Shown here: positions 26,714 to 34,491 of the stretch, piece after piece | How the letters are laid out: every line of letters starts with the position of its first letter | Position numbering within the stretch: the stretch's first letter is position 1 | Assembly: GCF_008254045.1 (NCBI RefSeq) | Contig: NZ_CP042425.1 | Location: 7,144,163 to 7,208,162, forward strand | Length of the DNA stretch: 64,000 nt | From: Limnoglobus roseus | GTDB lineage: Bacteria > Planctomycetota > Planctomycetia > Gemmatales > Gemmataceae | Direction of reading: 5' to 3' | Program-made: the position numbers and the translations under genes | The notes under the pieces: generated by a model | The model's input: the letters and a program-made list of their open reading frames with translations, nothing else | Told to the model about the DNA's origin: nothing | Databases searched by the model: none

Positions 26714-27574
26714 ATGACGGCAGACGCAATGACAAAGTGGGCTTCCGAAGCAGAACTAGTTGAAGCGTTTGAAGCCGTCGTCAGACGGAATTCTTGCTCT
26801 CTTTGGGTGGCAAAGGAGCTCGATTCGGAGGTTGGAAAGACGGACCTGTTCGCCGCGCGGTACTGCAAGACGCGACTCGGACTTCGTCTCGGATCCGGGG
26901 CAAGCGCGACGTGGCCGAAGTTTGATAAGAAGTGCGGTTACTTGATGGGTCACCTCGCTTCCGGCCGAGCCAAGACCCGCTCCGATTTGGCTCGTCTACT
27001 TCGGTCCGCGGCGAGAGGAATTGATCGGCTACTGGAGGTCGTCTGTGCACGAGGGCTTGTGCGGCACTGGCGTGATCAGGTCCACATCACCCCGGATGCG
27101 TGGGTGGTTGAAGAAGCGACGGCATACGAAGCCAAACTGACGGATTGGAAGGGTGTCGTCGAACAAGCCTGGTTAAACCTCTGGTACGCCCCTCGGTCTT
27201 TCGTGCTCATGCCGCAACTCGGCAAGGTGGCATCCGGCCGGGTGCGGGCGGCGTGCGAGGAGCGGGGGATCGGACTCGTGGCGATGGCGGATCGGCACAG
27301 ATACGATGTTGTGCTGGAACCTTCCCCAGGCACGTCCGTGATCGGCAAGCACATCGGCTGGGTATTGAACGAGCGACTCGTAGAGGAGGCTGCCCGTGAA
27401 CCGGTTCGAGCCAGCTCAGACTTCGGTCCAGATGGCTCTAACGGGTTTTCGCAGCCTGGCGAAGATCGGGGCAGGCAGTCAGAAAATCGTTTTCCGAGCC
27501 GAGCGGAACGACGGCAACGTGTGCGCGGTGAAACTCTACCCGGTCGACACGGTCCAACGCGGCTCGCGGGCTGA
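26714..27574 (+). CDS. PD-(D/E)XK nuclease-like protein with winged-helix region (gene 1 of candidate defence operon)
   Basis: This 286-residue protein has no membrane segment. N-terminal AELVEAFEAVV and VAKELDSEVGKTDLF (E35 and D44) resemble the first acidic positions of restriction-like folds. SDLARLLRSAARGIDRLLEV, CARGLVRHWRDQVHI (about 90-125) looks like a winged helix. AYEAKLTDWKGVVEQAWLNL, then SFVLMP (EAK at 139-141), has the E-x-K signature and following helix of PD-(D/E)XK enzymes. The likely role is DNA cleavage or a restriction-like lesion sensor. The last ~60 residues are read in a frame that overlaps the kinase gene by 179 nt and look unlike a folded domain; the ancestral end may have been near 27396. 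Confidence 0.6.
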   Translation: MTADAMTKWASEAELVEAFEAVVRRNSCSLWVAKELDSEVGKTDLFAARYCKTRLGLRLGSGASATWPKFDKKCGYLMGHLASGRAKTRSDLARLLRSAARGIDRLLEVVCARGLVRHWRDQVHITPDAWVVEEATAYEAKLTDWKGVVEQAWLNLWYAPRSFVLMPQLGKVASGRVRAACEERGIGLVAMADRHRYDVVLEPSPGTSVIGKHIGWVLNERLVEEAAREPVRASSDFGPDGSNGFSQPGEDRGRQSENRFPSRAERRQRVRGETLPGRHGPTRLAG

Positions 27575-28256
27575 ACGGGAGATTCAGGCGATCACGGCAG
27601 TAACCGGCCCACAGTTCGCCACGTTCCATGGCATGCGACGGCTCCCGATCGAAGGAGTCGAGTTCGTCGTCATCGAAGAGGAGTTCATCGACGGCGACAC
27701 GTTGAAGTCTCGGATGTCCGGTACACCCCTTCCGATCTCGTTTGTCCGCCACCTCGGCGGCCAACTCCTTGAAGCGCTCCGAGTCATCGAGGCTTGCCGG
27801 CTGGTACACCGGGACATCAAGCCTGACAACGTCATGATTTCGTCCGCCGATCGGGTCGTCGTGATCGACTTCGGGATCGTTAGGCATCTTGATGAGTCTT
27901 CTCTAACCGCCACCTGGGCACCACGGGGGCCAATGACGCTCGCCTACGCAGCCCCCGAGCAGGTGAGCAACGACAAGGCCGCGATCGCGATCCGCACAGA
28001 CCTCTACGCAATGGGGCTGGTGCTATACGAGGCCGCGACCGGGTTCAACCCTATCACGACCGGCGTGAGCCGCGACACCATTCCCGGTCGGATTCTCACG
28101 CATTCGCCGGAAGAGTTGGCCCGAGTCCGCCCGGACGTGCCCGCGGAGTTCAGTAGATTCGTCCACCGGCTTGTTGAGAAACAGGCGCATCGTCGGCCGC
28201 AGACCGTCCAGGCCGCCAGGCAGCTCTTTGACCGGATCCAATGGAGTTCCCTATGA
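27396..28256 (+). CDS. Serine/threonine protein kinase (gene 2 of candidate defence operon)
   Basis: This 286-residue Hanks-type kinase appears catalytically complete: glycine loop IGAGSQKIVF (24-33), lysine in CAVKLY (46), HRDIKPDNVM (catalytic D140), DFG (158-160), APE (186-188), and RTDLYAMGLVLYEAATG. No transmembrane or sensor domain follows, so it is soluble. The GTG start has GAGGAGG 7-8 nt upstream and lies inside the nuclease frame. Its TGA overlaps the ATG of the next gene (ATGA), showing tight coupling. Small soluble kinases occur in several anti-phage systems; that role here is inferred from context. Confidence 0.85.
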   Translation: MNRFEPAQTSVQMALTGFRSLAKIGAGSQKIVFRAERNDGNVCAVKLYPVDTVQRGSRAEREIQAITAVTGPQFATFHGMRRLPIEGVEFVVIEEEFIDGDTLKSRMSGTPLPISFVRHLGGQLLEALRVIEACRLVHRDIKPDNVMISSADRVVVIDFGIVRHLDESSLTATWAPRGPMTLAYAAPEQVSNDKAAIAIRTDLYAMGLVLYEAATGFNPITTGVSRDTIPGRILTHSPEELARVRPDVPAEFSRFVHRLVEKQAHRRPQTVQAARQLFDRIQWSSL

Positions 28257-29449
28257 GATTCTTCCTGCAGATGGGCTACGGGATGTTGAGCATGAACCGG
28301 GATCTGCTCACCCGCTACGCAGCCGGAGCCGACGCCGGCGTGATAGTCTGGCCGCGGACGACCGACCCCCAGCAAGCACTGTCTCACGCTCAAGACGTCC
28401 ACAGGTTGAGGGGGAGTGTGTTGTTCGACAGTTGCTTCTACGCGCCGCGCTCGGAGCATGCACGAATCACCAGCTTCCCCTATTGGCCATCCGCAGATGC
28501 GTACGACACGACCGAGTTCACTGCCGAGGCGGGACGGCAATTTGCGGAGGAAGCAATCCGTTACCAGGTCGAGACTCTGAGGGTAACGGAAATCCTTCTG
28601 CCCGGGAGTTTCGTGAACACGATCGACCAACAGTGGCTCGACACACATCGACAATTCGCTGAAGCAGGTGCGAAAGCCGAGCGGGGCGGGCGACGGGTGT
28701 TCTCTACGGTCGCGATCGGAGAGGATCTGATTGTCCACCAGCAGTCATTCGATCGCCTCATCAACGAGCTAACGACATTCCCCGTTGATGGGGTCTACTT
28801 CTTGTACCGTTCGCCGAACGGACAGTACCTCACGACGAATGACGTATTTCTATTGAACCTCTTGATCGGCTTCCTGAGCCTTTCGCTCGCCGGAAAGGAA
28901 ATCATCATCGGCTACGCGAACCAACAAGACCTCATATTCGCGGCGGCGGGCGTCGGGACAATTGCCAGCGGCAATTTTCGTAACGTTCGTCGGTTCAACC
29001 CCGCGATTTTCGAGGAACAGGAGGCCCAAGACTTGAGCCGGAAGACCTGGTTTTATGACGGCAACTCTATGTCCGAGTTTCGCACGGAGCAACTCGATAT
29101 CGCCTACCACCACCTTGGAATGCGAGGCCGGTTCGGTCCCCGGTCGCCCGAAGCAGATGTGCTGCTGGACGCAATTAATCCTTCTCAGGCCGACTGGCCT
29201 GAACGATCCTCATTCATGCACTTTCTGCAAATCCTCCGTGAGCAATGGATCGGTTTTGCCCAAGTCCCGCGTAACCGCCGTGCGGCGGCCGCCTCTGCGA
29301 TGGTCCACCTTGCGGCCCAGCAGATAACGGGCTACCGGAACAGTCGCTTCGCCCTCGGCCAAAGATCTGCGGCCGACGCCCTCCCGATCTACGCTGATGT
29401 GTTAGAACAATTTCAGGCACTTGAAACGGATCGAATCGCTGAGTTGTGA
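28253..29449 (+). CDS. Uncharacterised ~400-residue protein, possibly TIM-barrel (gene 3 of candidate defence operon)
   Basis: This 398-residue soluble protein begins MRFFLQMGYGMLSMNRDLLT, then AGADAGVIVWPRTTDPQQAL, HRLRGSVLFDSCFYAPRSEH, EILLPGSFVNTIDQQWLDTH, FSTVAIGEDLI, GVYFLYRSP, GKEIIIGYANQQDLIFAAAG, GTIASGNFRNVRRFN. Alternating strands and helices, with short polar loops at strand ends and a late GTIASGNF loop, suggest a (beta/alpha)8 barrel; I note a loose likeness to tRNA-guanine-transglycosylase-like barrels but cannot confirm it. A helical C-terminal domain (WPERSSFMHFLQILREQWIG) follows. The ATG at 28253 overlaps the kinase stop; an ATG at 28241 is the alternative. Confidence 0.6.
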   Translation: MRFFLQMGYGMLSMNRDLLTRYAAGADAGVIVWPRTTDPQQALSHAQDVHRLRGSVLFDSCFYAPRSEHARITSFPYWPSADAYDTTEFTAEAGRQFAEEAIRYQVETLRVTEILLPGSFVNTIDQQWLDTHRQFAEAGAKAERGGRRVFSTVAIGEDLIVHQQSFDRLINELTTFPVDGVYFLYRSPNGQYLTTNDVFLLNLLIGFLSLSLAGKEIIIGYANQQDLIFAAAGVGTIASGNFRNVRRFNPAIFEEQEAQDLSRKTWFYDGNSMSEFRTEQLDIAYHHLGMRGRFGPRSPEADVLLDAINPSQADWPERSSFMHFLQILREQWIGFAQVPRNRRAAAASAMVHLAAQQITGYRNSRFALGQRSAADALPIYADVLEQFQALETDRIAEL

Positions 29450-29498
29450 ATGGGATAGTGTCAGTCCTTATGGTGCCAGAGGTGGCGTAGGGAGAGCC

Positions 29499-29640
29499 GA
29501 ATAACCGGTCTGACGACCCGCAATACATCGTGAACCTCGTCGGGCAGGTGGTGAAGGTGAGCATCGAGGCGGTGAAGATTGTGAACGCACTGCCGGCCGA
29601 ATTTATGCCCGAGAAGGCGACCGCACTCGCCCAAAACTGA
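29499..29640 (+). pseudogene. C-terminal gene fragment
   Basis: A 46-codon open stretch reads SDDPQYIVNLVGQVVKVSIE, then AVKIVNALPAEFMPEKATAL and a stop. It looks coding but has no good start at its front, so it is probably the remnant of a larger gene cut near 29490. Confidence 0.35.
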
Positions 29641-29686
29641 ATCTCGCCTTTCGCAACCGGCAGCGACGGGGATCGAGCATCACGAG

Positions 29687-29922
29687 TCAGTCTCCGTCAT
29701 TCCCGGTCGACGCCAATCGCGCGTCCTCGCGGTACCGGGCCAGTCCTGCGTCGTCGTTGATGCGGTTCACGGCGGCCAGCAGGTCGTAGGCCTCGGACTG
29801 ACGCTCACTCTCACGCAGATCGTCGCTGAAGCGGGCACTCTTCCGGCCCTCGGAAACGAGGAGGACGCCGAGGCCGAAGAGCAGAACAATCGCGGGGAGG
29901 TGACGAAGGTGACGTCTCATGG
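29687..29922 (-). CDS. Small membrane-anchored protein
   Basis: A 78-residue product from the ATG at 29922: RHLRHLPAIVLLFGLGVLLV is a single membrane segment, then a charged helical part RFSDDLRESERQSEAYDLLA. Probably N-in with a soluble C-terminal helix. No family is recognised. It points away from the defence operon. Confidence 0.5.
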
Positions 29923-30121
29923 CGACTACCGAGTGTTGGGGGCGACCGTCCTCGGGAGTATTCGCACCGGCAAGGTCGTCCTCGCCGCGAATCTCGGATC
30001 GCGGCCGAGGATTTCGGGAAGTTGATTCGAGGGCGTTCGATTCCGCTGTAGCGACATCGGCCACCCCGCCCGATCGTGCAACAGTTCGGACCCCAAGACG
30101 CCTGCCGCCGTGCCCCACGCG

Positions 30122-30338
30122 CGAAAAAAACCGGGCGGGTGTGACCCCGCCCGGCGACCAGTTCTACACGGAGATCCCGTCCGACTTCGGCAGCCTGGTT
30201 GACCCGGATCTCTCCCCCTCAGAATCGACCCGGACCTCCGCCGCGACGAATCACGGCAACGAACGAGGATAGAGCACGATCGCGGAGGAGGCAAGCGCAC
30301 GGCTCGGCCCGCTACAACAACCGCACGGAGGGCCGGCG
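30122..30338 (-). ncRNA. Duplicated leader with a minus-strand terminator; possible small RNA
   Basis: The segment matches 23090-23298 at many positions (GAATCACGGCAACGAACGAG and TACAACAACCGCACGG are the same). Its left edge holds a 9-bp perfect stem (30131-30139 with 30146-30154) that on the minus strand is followed by seven T's. A terminator facing away from the downstream gene in both copies suggests a transcript of about 200 nt on the minus strand. It could equally be the decayed end of a lost gene. Confidence 0.35.
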
Positions 30339-31040
30339 ATGACGGAAGCGGAGTGGCTGGCGGGCGAAAACTTATTCGACCTCTACTACTTTTCGCGCCC
30401 CCTTCTAAGCGATCGGAAGGCCGCATTGTTTGCCGTCGGGTGCGTCCGGCTGACACCGCTCGATGCCCCCCATTCGGTACTGCGGCGGGCCTCCGATGTC
30501 GTGGAGGAGGCCGTCGATGGCCAGTGCGATCTTGACGAGGTGCGTTCCGTAAATGGAGCGGCCGGTGAACTCTGCCGCAGCGTTGTTCTCGATTCCCCGG
30601 ACCACTTCAAAGCGCTCGCCGCGTTACGCCTGACGGACACGCCAGTGTCCTCCTTCGTTTGGCAGACCGCCTTGTTTCTACAGAAGGTACTCGAAGACCT
30701 TCCCGGGACCGGCGGGGAACCTCATGCCGCGCGACGACTCCACTGCCGACTACTTCGGGACGTGGTGTTGCAACCGTTCCGAGGGACCCGTGGTCAGCGA
30801 CTCTCTCGAAAGCGGCGGCAGGCAAAGCTCTCGCTTCTTCAGCGAGAATGGCAATCCGCCACCGCCCTCGGACTCGCGGAAGGGATCTACCAAGACCGTG
30901 CCTTCGACCGAATGCCCATCCTTGCCGATGCACTACAGGACGCCGGATGCGAGAACGAAGACATCTTGAGTCATTGTCGCCAACCGGGTGAACACATCCG
31001 GGGTTGTTGGGTCGTGGACTTGCTAACGGGCCGGAATTGA
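30339..31040 (+). CDS. MTEAEWL-family protein, copy 2
   Basis: This 233-residue protein shares MTEAEWLAG, an ALFAVGCVRL segment, and the C-terminus AFDRMPILADALQDAGCENE, ILSHCRQPGEHIRGCWVVD with copies 1 and 3. The region before the C-terminus is divergent: where the others have NPFRPVTF it has QPFRGTRGQRLSRKRRQAKL, a basic stretch that may come from compensating frameshifts. The function is unknown. Confidence 0.7.
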   Translation: MTEAEWLAGENLFDLYYFSRPLLSDRKAALFAVGCVRLTPLDAPHSVLRRASDVVEEAVDGQCDLDEVRSVNGAAGELCRSVVLDSPDHFKALAALRLTDTPVSSFVWQTALFLQKVLEDLPGTGGEPHAARRLHCRLLRDVVLQPFRGTRGQRLSRKRRQAKLSLLQREWQSATALGLAEGIYQDRAFDRMPILADALQDAGCENEDILSHCRQPGEHIRGCWVVDLLTGRN

Positions 31041-31289
31041 GACCGGACCGTCGGCACGCTCCTGGCGATCGCCCGACGTTAAGTACCCGCCCGGATGATC
31101 TTCACCATGCTTGTGTGCGATGCGTCGGCCGATCGGTTGTCCACTCAGCAACGCGCCGGATGGGTTGGTGATTGACCGACGGCCGGCGGGCGGTTAGCCT
31201 AAGCGACCACGGTCGCCGGTCTTTAGCTGCGCGATCCGCCCGGATTCGACAACTGCGATTTGGTCTAATCCCTGTTCGGAGGTCTCTCG

Positions 31290-31586
31290 ATGACGAATCG
31301 CCGTACCGTTGGGTTGATGGTGGCCGGGGCGGCCATGGGTGTGTTCGGTAACGTCTTGTTCGGCGGCCACATGGGCACGCTGGCCCAAGCCCAAACACCC
31401 CCGGCGGGTGCGACGGCCGCGGTGGGTCGGTACCAGCTCTCGGCCTACGGGTACGGGATGGGCAACGGCGGGGCGGGGTCGCGGACAGGGTACGGGGCGT
31501 ATGTCCTGGACACCCAAACCGGTGAGGTGTTCGCGGTCGAGGCGCGGGGTGATCTGACGTCCATCGGGTCGGTCGGCAAGAAGTAG
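31290..31586 (+). CDS. Small secreted protein
   Basis: This 98-residue protein has a signal peptide (RTVGLMVAGAAMGVFGNVLF, cut near AQAQT). The mature part is Gly/Tyr-rich (SAYGYGMGNGGAGSRTGYGA) then YVLDTQTGEVFAVEARGDL, a beta-hairpin motif seen in small planctomycete envelope proteins. Its role is unknown. Confidence 0.65.
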   Translation: MTNRRTVGLMVAGAAMGVFGNVLFGGHMGTLAQAQTPPAGATAAVGRYQLSAYGYGMGNGGAGSRTGYGAYVLDTQTGEVFAVEARGDLTSIGSVGKK

Positions 31587-31725
31587 CCGACCCAGCGGTT
31601 GGTAGCCTCAATGCCGAACCGGGCGATGCACCGGACCCCGCCGCATGAATTGGTTCTGGGACGGTAACAGTCACCGACGGCCGCCGGTCTGGTGAGTGGG
31701 GTCGTTCGGTAAGAGTAGCTTTCCG

Positions 31726-32022
31726 ATGGACGAAGCCGCACCAGAAGCACACATCGTCTACTGCCGGTCGCAGATGCTTCTCGACCGCCAGACGTACGAG
31801 TCGTGGCGGGATGTGCAAGGCGCCTACGACGACTACATGACCTCGCTCGGCCCGTGGTCCGCGGCGGGGATTATCGAGTTCCTCGAAGACGACTGGGGGG
31901 CGGACGACTCGCGGTGGCCGTTTACCCGGCAAGCCATCGCAGACTTCTTCCGCTCGGCCGAGTCGCTGCTGGTGTGCCCAGTGGCCGAACCAGGCGTTCC
32001 ACCGGACCCGACCGTATCCTGA
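31726..32022 (+). CDS. Small acidic uncharacterised protein
   Basis: This 98-residue soluble protein contains RQTYESWRDVQGAYDDYMTS and GIIEFLEDDWGADDSRWPFT. It is helical and acidic. No family is recognised. The ATG at 31726 is preferred over an upstream non-ATG start. Confidence 0.55.
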   Translation: MDEAAPEAHIVYCRSQMLLDRQTYESWRDVQGAYDDYMTSLGPWSAAGIIEFLEDDWGADDSRWPFTRQAIADFFRSAESLLVCPVAEPGVPPDPTVS

Positions 32023-32069
32023 CCTGGTGCTCTCTCTGAAACACGCCGACGGCGGGGGAGAAACTCGAC

Positions 32070-32369
32070 ATGGCAAGGCCCGACTTCATTGCATATGCCT
32101 GTGTCAGCCGGGAAGCCGGCTTGGCTGCGAGGGTGCGGTGGCTCCCAACTGCTCGCCTCACTCCGGAGGTAGTCCAAATCGCTGAGCGGATGGGGTTCTT
32201 TCCCGAGGAGATCGCCCGCGTCGGCGTTCTTACCGCGGACCTTCCGGCCGACGGCGTAGTGTTCCTGCGTGAGGCGGTTGTGATCCCCGACGAAGATGGC
32301 GTGCCGTGTGGGTTCTTCGGATGGGATTCTCCTGGGGCGGTTGATCGGCTGACGCAACTCCTCGCCTGA
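32070..32369 (+). CDS. Uncharacterised 99-residue protein
   Basis: It contains PDFIAYACVSREAGLAARVR, then RMGFFPEEIARVGVLTADLP and GVVFLREAVVIPDEDG. A mixed alpha/beta soluble protein with no motif. It starts 47 nt after the previous gene and may be co-transcribed with it. Confidence 0.5.
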   Translation: MARPDFIAYACVSREAGLAARVRWLPTARLTPEVVQIAERMGFFPEEIARVGVLTADLPADGVVFLREAVVIPDEDGVPCGFFGWDSPGAVDRLTQLLA

Positions 32370-32511
32370 TCGCCGTTTCAAGGTGCGTTTCGGTGTCGCG
32401 ACCGACCCATTGCTCGGCCAGCAGGTGCCGCGCAGCACATCGTCCTTGCCCCGCGCCGGCCCAGCGGGTACGCTCATTTCTCACAGCCCTCATCCTCGTC
32501 GAGGACAACCC

Positions 32512-33165
32512 ATGCTCCGCGTAGTCGTGGCCCTACTCGTCGTTGCTCCGATCATCGTGGCTGCACCGCCGCCGAAGGAACCCCCAAAGAAGGCGTCACT
32601 GTACTTCCCGACGACCGTCGGGGATAAGCGGGTCTACGAGGCGAAGGGGTTCAGCGGGACGACAGAGAACACCGAGGAGGTGACAAAGGTGGAGGCGACG
32701 GACGATGTCTACCGGGTGACGGTCGAGAAGAAAACCGCGGGTAAGCCCTCGGCCACGGTCGTCGTGTACGCCGTGTCGGACAAGGGCTTGTCGTTCATCC
32801 GCGAGAAGGACGGAGAACCGCCGCTCGCCCTGCCGAGGTTGAAGCTGCCGGCGAAGGCCGGGGACTCGTGGGACGGTGAGCCGGACCCGACCAACAAACG
32901 CCCGGCCGGGCCGAAAGCCCCCGTGTGGGCGTACACCGTCGGCCAAGAAGAGGAAGTGGAAGTGCCGGCCGGGAAGTTCAAAGCCATCCCGGTCGTGTTG
33001 ACTCGATCGAGCAACCCACCACTCGTTTCGTCGGCGTGGTACGCCCCCGGTGTCGGCGTGGTGAAGACGACCTTCAAGGCGGCTGCCATTGAGGGGACGA
33101 CCGTCCTCAAGTCGTTCACCCCGGGCACGGGCGAGAAGAAGGACGAGCCGAAGAAGGAGAAGTGA
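32512..33165 (+). CDS. Secreted protein, paralogue of 43761-44348
   Basis: This 217-residue protein has a signal peptide (LRVVVALLVVAPIIVAAPPP). The mature domain: YFPTTVGDKRVYEAKG, LPAKAGDSWDGEPDP, EVEVPAGKFKAIPVVLT, AWYAPGVGVVKTTFK, LKSFTPGTGEKKDEPKKEK. This layout resembles periplasmic/lipoprotein DUF3108-like or TapB-like beta-sandwich proteins. The paralogue shares TTVG, KAGDSWD, WYAPGVG-VK and the Lys/Glu-rich tail. Both genes follow a shared CATTGCTCGGCCAG element. Confidence 0.65.
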   Translation: MLRVVVALLVVAPIIVAAPPPKEPPKKASLYFPTTVGDKRVYEAKGFSGTTENTEEVTKVEATDDVYRVTVEKKTAGKPSATVVVYAVSDKGLSFIREKDGEPPLALPRLKLPAKAGDSWDGEPDPTNKRPAGPKAPVWAYTVGQEEEVEVPAGKFKAIPVVLTRSSNPPLVSSAWYAPGVGVVKTTFKAAAIEGTTVLKSFTPGTGEKKDEPKKEK

Positions 33166-33168
33166 GCG

Positions 33169-33365
33169 AGGGTTGGCCACTATCGCAGGCCGGCCCCCAA
33201 GTCGCGGCCCGCTCGCCCCGCGCAGTTTAGATGCGGGGCGCGGGTGGCGGCGGTTAGCCCCAGACGTCTCGGGCAGGCACTCGCCGCGGACCACGACTGC
33301 GGCACGGGGCCGAACCCCGTCGCCGGGACCGCCGTGAGGCGGCGGGTGCAGCATAGCCGATCGGG
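33169..33365. ncRNA. Conserved intergenic element, copy 1; candidate structured RNA
   Basis: Similar to 48814-49025; both lie just upstream of an ArsR gene. Shared blocks: GCGGTTAGC, GGCACTC-CCGCG, GACTGCGGC and GGCCGAACCCCGTCGCCGGG. A possible helix pairs AGCCCC with GGGGC here; the other copy pairs CTACTC with GAGTAG at the same place, a compensatory change. The strand is unknown. Confidence 0.4.
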
Positions 33366-33480
33366 CGGGCGAAGGTAAAAGAATCGCTTGCGCTCGCTCG
33401 TGAATCGTAGTTGCCCCCTACCCGATGGGCCGATAATCTCTGGGAACCGTCCCCCGTTCGCCCGTCTCGCTCTCGACCCC

Positions 33481-33810
33481 ATGACCGACTATCAAACCTC
33501 GCGCACCGTGGCTGCGATACTCGCGGCCCTCGGGGAACCGACGCGACTAAGCATCGTCCACGAGATGGCGGCGGCCGGTCCATCAACTGTCGGCAATCTT
33601 GCCAAGCGGATGTCGTCTACCACGACGAGAGTCTCTCCGCACCTGCGAGTGCTGAAAGACGCCGGGATTTTGGAAGACCGGCGGGAAGGCAAGACCAGGG
33701 TGTATCGCTTCGCCCCGGGCGTCTTCGCCCCCTCCCAGTGGGCCGGCGAACTCGGCACGCTGCACTTCGGCGGGTGGCGGATCAGCATCGGGCGGACGGC
33801 GTGGAGGTGA
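33481..33810 (+). CDS. ArsR-type winged-helix regulator with conserved C-terminal extension, copy 1
   Basis: This 109-residue protein: MTDYQTSRTVAAILAALGEP, TRLSIVHEMAAAGPSTVGNL, VSPHLRVLKDAGILEDRREG, VYRFAPGVF. This is the HTH_20/ArsR fold. The added tail LGTLHFGGWRISIGRT is shared with copy 2 (49318) and a remnant (41826). No metal-binding CxC is seen, so this is not a typical metal sensor. Confidence 0.8.
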   Translation: MTDYQTSRTVAAILAALGEPTRLSIVHEMAAAGPSTVGNLAKRMSSTTTRVSPHLRVLKDAGILEDRREGKTRVYRFAPGVFAPSQWAGELGTLHFGGWRISIGRTAWR

Positions 33811-34057
33811 GGGGGCAGGCCGTCACTGGCCGTGAGGCGGTCCGTCGCCGTCCACGATCATCTTCGGGGAGCGGGTGGAGCGGCTCAAGGGGATGGCGAA
33901 TTGCTTTGGCCCGCCGAAGAGGGCGGGGTACAAACAAACGAGGGCGCAGGTCGGATGCGGCGACCGTTCGCCCACTCGAAAGAATGCTAGGGACGGGTAC
34001 GCCGGCCTTGATCGTCGGTTTCTGGGGCCGAGAATCCCCCACCGCCCAATAGGATAT

Positions 34058-34261
34058 ATGATGACTCGTTCGACCTTTTTCGTTCAAAATAGCAGCGGAA
34101 ACAAAATTACGCTGACGAAGATTCGCGAGACCATCAGAGATGGAGACGCGGTCAGAGACCACGACCGCTACCTCGACGAGTACGGGCAGGAGGTGCCGTT
34201 TGACGGATCGCGATTCTGGATTCAAGGGGAAACGTACGTGGTTGCCCCCGGCCTAGCGTAA
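34058..34261 (+). CDS. Small uncharacterised protein
   Basis: This 67-residue protein has RSTFFVQNSSGNKITLTKIR, then DGDAVRDHDRYLDEYGQEVP. Lower GC than its neighbours, like the ATPase that follows 230 nt later. No family is recognised. Confidence 0.45.
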   Translation: MMTRSTFFVQNSSGNKITLTKIRETIRDGDAVRDHDRYLDEYGQEVPFDGSRFWIQGETYVVAPGLA

Positions 34262-34491
34262 CGGTAGAGATCTCGCCGGTTACGCCGTCCGGTCCGCCAC
34301 CTTGCGGCATGCTCGGCAAGATAAATATCGCTCCCGCACAGCGAGTTCGAAGGAGCAAGGTCTGGATTTCTGGGCGGCAGGTTATCAGGCATTGTTGAAC
34401 CAACGCTTTGACGGGAAAAAGTCAGATAGACTGGACGAGCAGGCCATGGTTGTTGACAATTGACACACCCCTTGGTCCAGGTGGAGCACCC

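Noticed and set aside
34408-34491. Upstream TTG start for the Sll1717-type ATPase
   Set aside because: The GTG at 34492 has a Shine-Dalgarno-like AGGTGGAG and coincides with the conserved N-terminus.
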